Shown here: in pieces, positions 1 through 5,793 of the stretch
How positions within the stretch are numbered: the stretch's first letter is position 1
How the letters are laid out: each line of letters starts with the position of its first letter
Assembly (NCBI GenBank): GCA_001817765.1
Contig: MHIZ01000025.1
Coordinates: forward strand, 1-7,440
Reading direction: 5' to 3'
DNA length: 7,440 nt
Source: Candidatus Colwellbacteria bacterium RIFCSPLOWO2_02_FULL_44_20b
GTDB taxonomy: Bacteria; Patescibacteriota; Minisyncoccia; UBA6257; Colwellbacteraceae
Position numbers and translations under genes: made by a program
The notes under the pieces: model-generated
The model's input: the letters and a program-made list of their open reading frames with translations, nothing else
What the model was told of the DNA's origin: nothing
The model's database searches: none

Positions 1-138
1 TGAAAATTGCCGCGTTGGATTTAAGGCGATTATTGTAATGCCGGCAAGGACACCGATAATCGCAACAACGATAATAAACTCGATGAGCGTAAATCCTTTA
101 ATTCTTTTTGAGAAAATTTTTCCGTAGATATGTCTCAT
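1..138 (-). CDS. Type IV pilin, second paralogue (5' part only; runs off the left edge)
   Basis: This is the first 46 codons of a prepilin, read on the minus strand from ATG at 138-136. Translation gives a 15-residue basic leader, MRHIYGKIFSKRIKG. The prepilin peptidase site follows (Gly-1, Phe+1, Glu+5 in FTLIE), then a hydrophobic N-terminal helix ending in ALNPTRQFS. After cleavage and N-methylation such a protein is assembled into the pilus shaft through this helix. Over the 31 residues after the cleavage site, 20 are identical to the complete pilin at 232-681, and the DNA is clearly alignable, so the two are tandem paralogues. The leader is longer than the 6 residues of its neighbour. 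A terminator separates the two genes and a TATAAT box lies only 14 nt before this ATG, so it is probably transcribed separately. There is no Shine-Dalgarno motif. The pilin assignment is firm. Its role as major or minor subunit cannot be judged without the C-terminus. Confidence 0.9.
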   Translation of the reverse strand, partial: MRHIYGKIFSKRIKGFTLIEFIIVVAIIGVLAGITIIALNPTRQFS

Positions 139-152
139 TTGTCTTATATCTC

Positions 153-158
153 ATTATA
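153..158 (-). promoter_or_regulatory. Candidate -10 box for the partial pilin gene
   Basis: The minus strand reads TATAAT here, a perfect sigma70-type -10 hexamer, with the pilin ATG beginning 14 nt downstream. No convincing -35 is seen: the hexamer at 17-bp spacing is TTCTTT. Transcription would start around 146, leaving a leader of only about 8 nt, so the mRNA would be nearly leaderless. The box sits just past the T-rich tail of the preceding terminator, which fits re-initiation between two pilin genes. In such AT-rich DNA it could be chance. Confidence 0.35.
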
Positions 159-175
159 AAATATTCTTTTCCAAT

Positions 176-209
176 AAAGAAACAAAATCCGTCCCTATCA
201 AGGACGGAT
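176..209 (-). terminator. Intrinsic terminator after the complete pilin gene
   Basis: A perfect 8-bp GC-rich stem (ATCCGTCC at 187-194 with GGACGGAT at 202-209) closes a 7-nt loop. Flanking A- and T-rich strands (181-185 with 211-215) can extend it beyond one mismatch. On the minus strand the stem is followed by TTTGTTTCTTT (186-176), and it begins 22 nt after the pilin stop codon at 232-234. The T-rich run on the plus-strand side means it could work in both directions, but no plus-strand gene leads into it. It isolates the pilin transcript from the paralogue downstream. Confidence 0.85.
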
Positions 210-231
210 CTTGTTTTTGTATCTTTTTTAC

Positions 232-681
232 TTATCGAGTAAATCGGATTTCCTCACCGAGTTCAGCTTCCGGAGCCTCAACAGTCATTCGATTATCTGA
301 CGCTGACTGTGAAACTTCATATCCAGTGTCGTAATCCGCGGTACTTGTCCAATGCGCGCCGGTGGCTGTTGGATCGAATGGTAATTGAGCCATATATGTA
401 GTTACCAAACATGGGGCTATGTCGTATCCACCCGATGACGCCATTTTCGTTGCTGTTGCCGGAATCGCGCCCGCGCCACAGTTGAAACTGCCATTGTTGT
501 CCGCCATATTCTGGCCGACAGCATTCAAAATTGCATTCACGTTCGCTGAGCGAGCAGTATTGTTAGCTTGCGAGAATTGCCGAGCGGGATTTAAGGCTAC
601 GATTACAACACCCGCCAAAATCGCGATAATACCGATTACAACGAGTAATTCAATAAGCGTAAAACCTTTTTGAGCTTTCAT
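232..681 (-). CDS. Type IV pilin (complete, probable major pilin)
   Basis: This is a 149-residue prepilin. The leader is MKAQKG (6 residues). The peptidase site has Gly-1, Phe+1 and Glu+5 (FTLIE, residues 7-11), followed by a hydrophobic helix to about residue 30. The helix runs into an amphipathic part with NPARQFSQANNTARSANVNA (31-50). The C-terminal half has two cysteines (C68, C91) that could form a disulfide, and an LPFDP...ATGAH...DYDTGYEV stretch (about 100-122). I associate this stretch with pilins of Parcubacteria, and it resembles the short beta-sheet end of GspG-like subunits. The N-terminal Glu5 and helix are those that pack in the fibre core. Size, simple architecture, a dedicated strong promoter at 752-779 and its own terminator suggest the abundant shaft subunit. 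It lies after the minor-prepilin operon on the same strand. The ATG at 681-679 is the only sensible start, and no Shine-Dalgarno motif precedes it. Confidence 0.93.
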   Translation of the reverse strand: MKAQKGFTLIELLVVIGIIAILAGVVIVALNPARQFSQANNTARSANVNAILNAVGQNMADNNGSFNCGAGAIPATATKMASSGGYDIAPCLVTTYMAQLPFDPTATGAHWTSTADYDTGYEVSQSASDNRMTVEAPEAELGEEIRFTR

Positions 682-751
682 TCTTTTGTTTTAAATGTTT
701 TTCGACTCTTTAATTTTCAAGACAATCGACCTTTTTGGTTTCCCTCATAGG

Positions 752-779
752 ATTATAGCATAAGAAGTCTAGGTTTTAA
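752..779 (-). promoter_or_regulatory. Sigma70-type promoter with extended -10 upstream of the complete pilin gene
   Basis: On the minus strand TTAAAA (774-779; 4 of 6 to TTGACA) is followed after 16 bp by TATAAT (752-757; 6 of 6). TGC stands directly before the -10, which is the TGn extended -10 motif. Transcription would start near 745 and give an untranslated leader of about 64 nt before the pilin ATG at 681. No terminator is visible between the end of the previous gene (823) and this promoter. The pilin may therefore also receive read-through from the operon, with this promoter boosting its level. It is the best promoter match in the window. Confidence 0.7.
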
Positions 780-822
780 TGGGGGTTGTGTGGAAAACCG
801 CTATTTGGTAGATTCGTGAGAT

Positions 823-2271
823 TTATTTTACCTCCTTCCATGAGATCATTTCATAGTTTCCGGCAACCAGCGGGAAGCTTGGTGGAGGATTTTCGAGAAG
901 ATTCGTATCGTAGGTAATATTTCGGATATCGTACCCAGTATCGTCCGTATAGGCAAAACCGTACCGCTGGCGCGTCGCAATCATTCCGTGGAGTGAAATT
1001 CTGCTTCGTACGTGGTACGGCGAGCACCGATTACTTCCTCCACCTGGCTTACGATAGTAATACCGCCCAACTCTTCCGTTTATCGCAACAAGCGCGCCAT
1101 CAATTTTGAGATCATCTTCGCTTTGTAAACCAATATTAATATTCTTTTGCGCGATAAGCGCGAGTATATCTCCGCCATCGTAATTGGTATACGAAATATC
1201 ATTTGTTATCGAAATGCTCGTATTTGTTGAATCTTGTTCCGGGAAACGACCGGAAGCAATTGTAAGCCGCGCGGTATTTATCGTACCTCGTACCCATATA
1301 TTATCTTCCAGGAAAATAACGCCATTTCCTGGAAACGCGTAATTACCGAGAAATTGCTTATTTTTAATCGTCCATGTTCCCCAACCGTCTTGACCTAAAT
1401 AATTGTTGCACCCTGTTGTTGGAGGCGCGCCAAGGGATGTTACTTTGTACAAATCAAACGTATCATTTGTTTTTAGCACAACTTCGTAGCCTTTTGAGTT
1501 TGATTTTATTCTATGGAACCCTCCATTTTTCGCAACCGTCTGGATATCTTTCAAGTCTTGCGAAAGTCCTTCGAAGTTTACTCCTGGCACACCGAGTTCG
1601 CGACCTGCTGCGAATACATCAGAACGGTCGGGCATTGTGGCGGGTGGCAACGGATCAACGGGTGTTATATGCGTATGAACACCGAATTCGTTTTCAGAAC
1701 CGTCATCCGGCGGATGATCCGGATCATCGTATTCTTCCTTCGCGCTTGAGACGACATTGTGCGCGTATCCATCAAACCTGATACCGCCGTTTGAGTGAAC
1801 AAGCCCGAATACCTCGGTTCCTTCACCGAAACGAATATCTGGAGGATCGGCGACAACGGCGAACTTCGCGAATGACGGGATTCCCATCTTGACCTCAATA
1901 ATTTTTTCGATTGTCGGATCAGCCACAGTTCTTCCTGTTGAACGAACTGTTATGACCGTTGATCCGACCGCGGGTGGTGTAATTTCCAATAAAAATTCTC
2001 CCACCACATTTCCTTCTTTATCAAGGAATTCGTGGATATAGGGTCCCGGGCTTCCCGTACCGTCTTCGTAATCATCGGGGTCATGCGCGAGGTGCCACCG
2101 GTAATATTCAACGCCTGATTCGGCGATATCGAACGCAAGTGATTTATTCGCTTCGCGTTGGACTGTTGTAATGTGTGTTTCTGCCCAGAGTACAAAACCG
2201 GAAAGAATGAACACGGCGATACTTCCGAAAATCAAGACTTGCAATGATAATTGTCCTTTTTGCCTTTTCAT
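823..2271 (-). CDS. PilX/GspK-like large minor prepilin with beta-rich passenger
   Basis: This 482-residue protein begins MKRQKG and then QLSLQVLIFGSIAVFILSGF, a prepilin-type leader and transmembrane helix. Position +5 is Gln (Q11) rather than the usual Glu. After the helix comes the PilX/GspK-style AESGVEYYRWHL segment (residues 50-61). A beta sandwich and a long beta-rich region follow. VFGLVHSNGGIRF (154-166), GVIFLEDNIWVRGTI (317-331) and ALVAINGRVGR (393-403) look like turns of a beta-helix or polymer-like fold, as in the PilX-associated C-terminal domains of CPR genomes. Residues 181-195 are very rich in Asp and Pro. C288 and C416 are the only cysteines. Lack of Glu+5 and position after a PilW/GspJ-like gene suggest the distal tip subunit of the pilus. 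Its ATG directly follows the TAA of the preceding gene (0 bp). The family is fairly sure; the tip role is inferred. Confidence 0.82.
   Translation of the reverse strand: MKRQKGQLSLQVLIFGSIAVFILSGFVLWAETHITTVQREANKSLAFDIAESGVEYYRWHLAHDPDDYEDGTGSPGPYIHEFLDKEGNVVGEFLLEITPPAVGSTVITVRSTGRTVADPTIEKIIEVKMGIPSFAKFAVVADPPDIRFGEGTEVFGLVHSNGGIRFDGYAHNVVSSAKEEYDDPDHPPDDGSENEFGVHTHITPVDPLPPATMPDRSDVFAAGRELGVPGVNFEGLSQDLKDIQTVAKNGGFHRIKSNSKGYEVVLKTNDTFDLYKVTSLGAPPTTGCNNYLGQDGWGTWTIKNKQFLGNYAFPGNGVIFLEDNIWVRGTINTARLTIASGRFPEQDSTNTSISITNDISYTNYDGGDILALIAQKNINIGLQSEDDLKIDGALVAINGRVGRYYYRKPGGGSNRCSPYHVRSRISLHGMIATRQRYGFAYTDDTGYDIRNITYDTNLLENPPPSFPLVAGNYEMISWKEVK
830..837 (-). other. Orphan full-length Shine-Dalgarno-like octamer
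   Basis: The minus strand reads AAGGAGGT, the full complement of a standard 16S 3' end, across the last codons (Lys-Glu-Val) and just before the stop of the PilX-like gene. No ATG, GTG or TTG follows within usable distance, so it starts no gene that I can see. It could be a ribosome pause site at the end of translation or plain coincidence of codon choice. Confidence 0.3.
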
Positions 2272-2904
2272 TTAAAAGTTGTCGCGTAGATTTCTTATTA
2301 TAGCTTGTGTTTTGAAGGTTACGGGCCCAACTTCGATTGTTCGGGGATCGTTTGTCGTGAGTTTTACTCCAATAATTCTAATATCAATGAGTTTTACCGG
2401 GAACGGCATTGGACCTTCTACTCCCGTATATCCATTGTTGTAGTATAAAAAGATTTCGTCATCTATCACGTTTTCTATTTCAGTTTTTACGATTTCATTC
2501 GCGGGATTATATTCAAGCGGCACGCCTGTTGGTTTTAGCGTTCCCTTCTTAAATGTTGTGTTTTCGAGAAAATAACGAACTTTTTCTATCGCACCATCCT
2601 TATCGATGTCACTGTAGAACGTAAGCGCTGATTCGGTCGCGAGCGCGACTGGGTAATCACCGGCAGCGGATTGCGTAATTGATCTGATTTCCGGCACGAT
2701 CACGTGCAAAGTACGCGTTATATTTTGCTGGCCGGTTATTCGTTCTTCAAAGACGTCTCCGAGAAAAACTATATCCTGCGTGAAAAAAGCAATGACGCCA
2801 ATAAGACTCATAAGGATTCCGATTGCTATGACAATCTCGATTATCGAATATCCTCTTGGGGAAGAGTATAGAATATAGGATTTAGAATGTAGGCGAGGTT
2901 TCAT
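2272..2904 (-). CDS. PilW/GspJ-like minor prepilin
   Basis: This is a 210-residue minor prepilin. I place the start at ATG 2904-2902, which overlaps the previous stop as ATGA. A TTG at 2940 would add 12 residues (AECKNNAHPPP after Met) with no prepilin character. The leader is 18 residues (MKPRLHSKSYILYSSPRG), followed by Tyr+1, Glu+5 (YSIIE) and a hydrophobic helix to about residue 43. The globular part has LTFYSDIDKDGAIEKVRYF (94-112), which I recognise from PilW/GspJ-like proteins. It contains DxDxDG (D99, D101, D103, G104), the core of an EF-hand-like calcium loop, but the twelfth loop position is Arg instead of Glu. The C-terminal stretch (170-205) is beta-rich with VKLIDIRIIGVKLTT. It sits between the multidomain prepilin and the PilX-like gene, in the I-J-K order of minor pseudopilins. 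It would join the tip complex. The N-terminal leader is encoded by a period-7 repeat. Confidence 0.85.
   Translation of the reverse strand: MKPRLHSKSYILYSSPRGYSIIEIVIAIGILMSLIGVIAFFTQDIVFLGDVFEERITGQQNITRTLHVIVPEIRSITQSAAGDYPVALATESALTFYSDIDKDGAIEKVRYFLENTTFKKGTLKPTGVPLEYNPANEIVKTEIENVIDDEIFLYYNNGYTGVEGPMPFPVKLIDIRIIGVKLTTNDPRTIEVGPVTFKTQAIIRNLRDNF
2865..2892 (-). repeat. Imperfect 7-bp tandem repeat (4 units) inside a prepilin leader
   Basis: On the minus strand four heptamers follow each other: CTACATT, CTAAATC, CTATATT, CTATACT. All start with CTA, and 4 of 7 positions are invariant (C, T, A and the T at position 6 in three units, C in the last). They encode leader residues 5-14 (LHSKSYILYS). 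A small perfect hairpin (CTCTT/AAGAG with a 4-nt loop, 2853-2866) touches the end of the array. The unit length is not a multiple of three, so unit gain or loss would shift the frame. Confidence 0.7.
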
Positions 2905-4721
2905 GGGAGGGGGGTGAGCGTTATTTTTACATTCTGCCAATTTTGGTCTATCGAAATTTGGCTTACGTGCGTTTCGAAGCCGCTTTTTTGAACAGTTAAT
3001 GTGTACGTTCCTGAATTCAACCCTTTAAAAAACACTTGACCTTCGGGAATACAACCCGAAGCGAACATTATTGTTATATTTTCAAACGTTGGCGTTACTG
3101 TGGCGTCGGATGTTTCCAGATACACTTTGTAACGGAGATAGCGATTATTGTTATGAAGTGTGTTTATAACGGTTCCGGTCGGCGTTTCGTAGTACGAATT
3201 TGCCGTCCCGTCGGGACCAACGAAATTCCACGTTAGATTGTCGTCATTTGTCGCTATTTGGAGTTTCATACTTCCAGATCCTGTTTCCGGCGGTTGGCTC
3301 GTCGGGTTCCAAGAAAGTGTTTTAAGTTCGGACTCACTTGTACCGAAATTGACTGTTTCTGATATCAGATACCCCGGAGATTGGTATACGCCCCCGATAG
3401 AATCGAGAAGGAGTTCTGTTCCGCCTGAAGCATCCACGTTTACTTTGTCCGACCATGCCCCGTCAGGCCAGTTTGTAGTTTTAAAACTTCTTACTCCCGC
3501 TTCGAGCGTTTCAGAAAAACCGGTTTTTACAAGTTCAACCGAGGCGCCGGGCACCATTGTTTCAACCTCGTTAACTTCATTCACAACATTTACAAGCAGG
3601 GCTTGGGAGGCTTTTGCTTCGGTCAGAAGTGTAATTGTTTTAACCGTATTCGGATCTATCGTGATCGGTATAAACAGATCCCAGCCTGAGATATCACTTT
3701 CCGCGTCAATGCCTATTATCTTGTAGGTGTCCCATTCGAGATCACTTTTTGTGTACGATCCGCTCTCCCCCGTATTTACCGTTTCTGAATATTTGATGAC
3801 GTCGGGGTCTCTTCCAATAAGATTTCCCCCTTCAAGATAGAGACCAACATTCGGCTCCGGCACACAGAAAGCGTTTTTTGTCCTCATTGTCAGAGCGCTT
3901 ACTCTATCTATTTCAAAACCTATTTCGGTAATCGTGCTCGCGGCGATTGTCGAGTCCGCTTGAATAGGATTTGGATTTTCGGGATCATCTAACGGATATG
4001 TTCGCGCGGTTGTGTACCCGCTTTTTGTCGCTGTAATTTGATACGCATTTACGCCTGGCGGAATATCAACTAACTGTAGCTTTCCATTTATATCGGTCGT
4101 GTCATTGATTGTTATATCCGGGTCCGCGTCGGTATTTACGATTGTAACGTTCGCGCCTTGAATCCCCACACCCGAGGCGTCGAAAACATCGATAAAGAGT
4201 GCGCCATTTCCGGTTGTTGTCTCAAGATTTTTCGGGGCCGCAATTGTCGTGAAACGGAGCGGCCGCGCCCCGAAGCATTGGGAACAACTAATCTCAAATG
4301 TTACCAGTTTATAATCTCCCGGGGCAGTGTCATTCGGATTGCCGCCGAGCGTACCATCGAATGGATCATCAATACTTTTTACGAAACTTTTTAGCGTAAA
4401 GAGAAGCTGGCCGTAGAGAATTGTTTTTTCAGCTCTTAATTTTCCTACCGGATAGCCGCCTATAATACCAACATCTTCATATTTCAGATTCCGCACAAGT
4501 TCAATTTCTTCTTCAACAAGCTGGATCGCGGCCGCCTTTATTTTCGCATCGACAATAATTTCGAGTAGGTTTGAATACGTGAAATAGATGCCTCCGGCGA
4601 AGATCATAAAAATCCCGATGACGACGAGTGATTCGATAAGCGTGAATCCTGTGGCGTGATTTCGCTTGCTCGGAATAAATCCTTTTTCTTTCTTTATAGC
4701 GTTCAATTTCCCCTTTAACAT
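2901..4721 (-). CDS. Multidomain minor prepilin with carboxypeptidase-regulatory-like domains
   Basis: This is a 606-residue prepilin. Its long leader ends HATG (residue 25), followed by Phe+1, Glu+5 (FTLIE, 26-30) and a hydrophobic helix to about residue 48. The helix continues as an amphipathic coil (IKAAAIQLVEEEIELVRNLK, 61-80) like PilV/GspI. After a small sandwich with a CxxC (C146, C149) comes a carboxypeptidase-regulatory-like domain (about 172-242; DASGVGIQGANVTI, then GKLQLVDIPPG and ATKSGYTT). A second related segment spans about 258-370. A third begins at QALLVNVV (373), with VPGASVELVKTGFSET (390-405), and resumes at CIPEGQVFFKGLNSGTYTLT (557-576). Between them lies a jelly-roll-like block (about 445-556). 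These are extracellular beta folds common in adhesins. The protein is much larger than a usual minor pilin (about 130-200 residues) and probably displays these domains at the pilus tip. The ATG follows the pilC stop after 1 bp. Domain borders are estimates. Confidence 0.85.
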   Translation of the reverse strand: MLKGKLNAIKKEKGFIPSKRNHATGFTLIESLVVIGIFMIFAGGIYFTYSNLLEIIVDAKIKAAAIQLVEEEIELVRNLKYEDVGIIGGYPVGKLRAEKTILYGQLLFTLKSFVKSIDDPFDGTLGGNPNDTAPGDYKLVTFEISCSQCFGARPLRFTTIAAPKNLETTTGNGALFIDVFDASGVGIQGANVTIVNTDADPDITINDTTDINGKLQLVDIPPGVNAYQITATKSGYTTARTYPLDDPENPNPIQADSTIAASTITEIGFEIDRVSALTMRTKNAFCVPEPNVGLYLEGGNLIGRDPDVIKYSETVNTGESGSYTKSDLEWDTYKIIGIDAESDISGWDLFIPITIDPNTVKTITLLTEAKASQALLVNVVNEVNEVETMVPGASVELVKTGFSETLEAGVRSFKTTNWPDGAWSDKVNVDASGGTELLLDSIGGVYQSPGYLISETVNFGTSESELKTLSWNPTSQPPETGSGSMKLQIATNDDNLTWNFVGPDGTANSYYETPTGTVINTLHNNNRYLRYKVYLETSDATVTPTFENITIMFASGCIPEGQVFFKGLNSGTYTLTVQKSGFETHVSQISIDQNWQNVKITLTPLP

Positions 4722-4722
4722 T

Positions 4723-5793
4723 TTAACGGGTCAGAGTTTGCGTAATCTGATAGATTGGCGTAATGACCGCGAGCGCGATAAAACCGACAATCGTACCCAT
4801 AACAACCATTAAGATCGGCTCAATGATGCTTGAGAGATTTTTTACGAAGGCATCAACTTCGCTTTTGTAGAAATCTGAGAGATAGAACAAGTTATCAGTC
4901 AGATTTCCCGTATTCTCACCAACCTCGATCATATTTGTCACAATGATCGGGAAAAGTTTTTGGTTATGACTTAAATATTTTGAGATATATTCCCCTTTTC
5001 CGACTTCGCGACCGACCCGCTTTAATTCGTTCTGATAGACAAGGTTTGACATCGTATCAGCCGTAATATTGATAGCTTCGACAATTTTCATTCCGGTTTT
5101 CAGAAGCAACCCTAAAGTACGCGTGATGTTCGCGATATTGAAGTTTATAGCAAGACTTTTGAACATCGGCAGGTGCAGGATCATAAATTGTAGCCAATAT
5201 TTTACCGCCCGCATTCTACTTAAAAAGACAAGCCCTACGATTCCTCCCACGATCCCTATAAAGAGGAGGAGGCCATGCGCTTTCATCACGTTTGAGATAA
5301 CAATGAGGATACGCGTTGTTATAGGAAGCTCTACACGAAGACTTGCGAATACCGGCAAGATTTTAGGAAAAATAAAAACAATCATACCGGTCGCGATACC
5401 GAGAGTTGCCACAAGAATAACCGCGGGATAAATCAAGGCGCCGCGGACAGTTCGCCTTAGTTCTTGTTTTTTCTTCAGTTCATCGGCAATATAGAGCAAA
5501 TTATCAACAAGCGTGCCGCTTGATTCACCGATACGGACAATATTTATAAAAAGATCGCCGAAGATGCGTTTATGACGCTCAAGACTATATGAAAGAAACT
5601 GTCCATTTCTTAGGTCGTCCATGACTTCGTCGAGAATGGCACGCATCGATGAAGAGCTTGTTTGGCTTCTGATTAATTCAACGCTGTCAATAATCGGCTT
5701 TCCGGCTTTTAAAGCCATCGAGAGGTGTTTCGCGAACAGAATTTTTTCCTGTAGTGAAACCGTGAGAAATAAATTTTTGCCTCCTTTACTCAT
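4723..5793 (-). CDS. pilC: PilC, type IV pilus inner-membrane platform protein
   Basis: PilC is a polytopic inner-membrane protein that couples the PilB motor to pilin insertion into the fibre. The 356-residue sequence has the two T2SF (GspF) repeats, at about 16-140 and 217-345. Both carry the family signature, RIGESSGTLVDNL (87-99) in the first and MIEVGENTGNLTDNL (288-302) in the second. Three membrane segments lie near 120-145 (GALIYPAVILVATLGIATGM), 173-192 and 323-349 (ending PIYQI). The family usually has about 400 residues, so this copy is slightly short, mostly at the N-terminus, where a short stretch (VSLQEKILFAKHLSMALKAG) leads straight into the first repeat. The ATG at 5793-5791 overlaps the pilB stop by 8 bp (ATGAGTAA), which indicates translational coupling. 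A GGAGG run within codons 4-5 has no start codon after it. Identification is secure. Confidence 0.97.
   Translation of the reverse strand: MSKGGKNLFLTVSLQEKILFAKHLSMALKAGKPIIDSVELIRSQTSSSSMRAILDEVMDDLRNGQFLSYSLERHKRIFGDLFINIVRIGESSGTLVDNLLYIADELKKKQELRRTVRGALIYPAVILVATLGIATGMIVFIFPKILPVFASLRVELPITTRILIVISNVMKAHGLLLFIGIVGGIVGLVFLSRMRAVKYWLQFMILHLPMFKSLAINFNIANITRTLGLLLKTGMKIVEAINITADTMSNLVYQNELKRVGREVGKGEYISKYLSHNQKLFPIIVTNMIEVGENTGNLTDNLFYLSDFYKSEVDAFVKNLSSIIEPILMVVMGTIVGFIALAVITPIYQITQTLTR

Noticed and set aside
1374..1781. Plus-strand 135-codon open frame
   Set aside because: It lies wholly antisense to the PilX-like gene, gives no recognisable protein, and has no promoter or neighbours on that strand.
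2905..2940. Upstream TTG start for the PilW/GspJ-like prepilin (12 more residues)
   Set aside because: The added peptide has no prepilin leader character. The ATG at 2904 overlaps the previous stop as ATGA, the usual coupling geometry in this operon.
3238..3726. Plus-strand 162-codon open frame, Ser/Thr/Val-rich
   Set aside because: It is a reverse-strand shadow of the beta-rich region of the multidomain prepilin. Its composition follows from the complement of that gene, and no domain is recognisable.
5069..5431. Plus-strand 120-codon open frame, Ile/Arg-rich and membrane-like
   Set aside because: It is antisense to the hydrophobic core of pilC. Antisense frames of membrane genes often look hydrophobic or basic, and there is no independent support.
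5780..5787. AAAGGAGG within pilC as the true ribosome binding site of a shorter pilC
   Set aside because: No ATG, GTG or TTG follows at a workable distance, and the start at 5793 with the 8-bp overlap is consistent.
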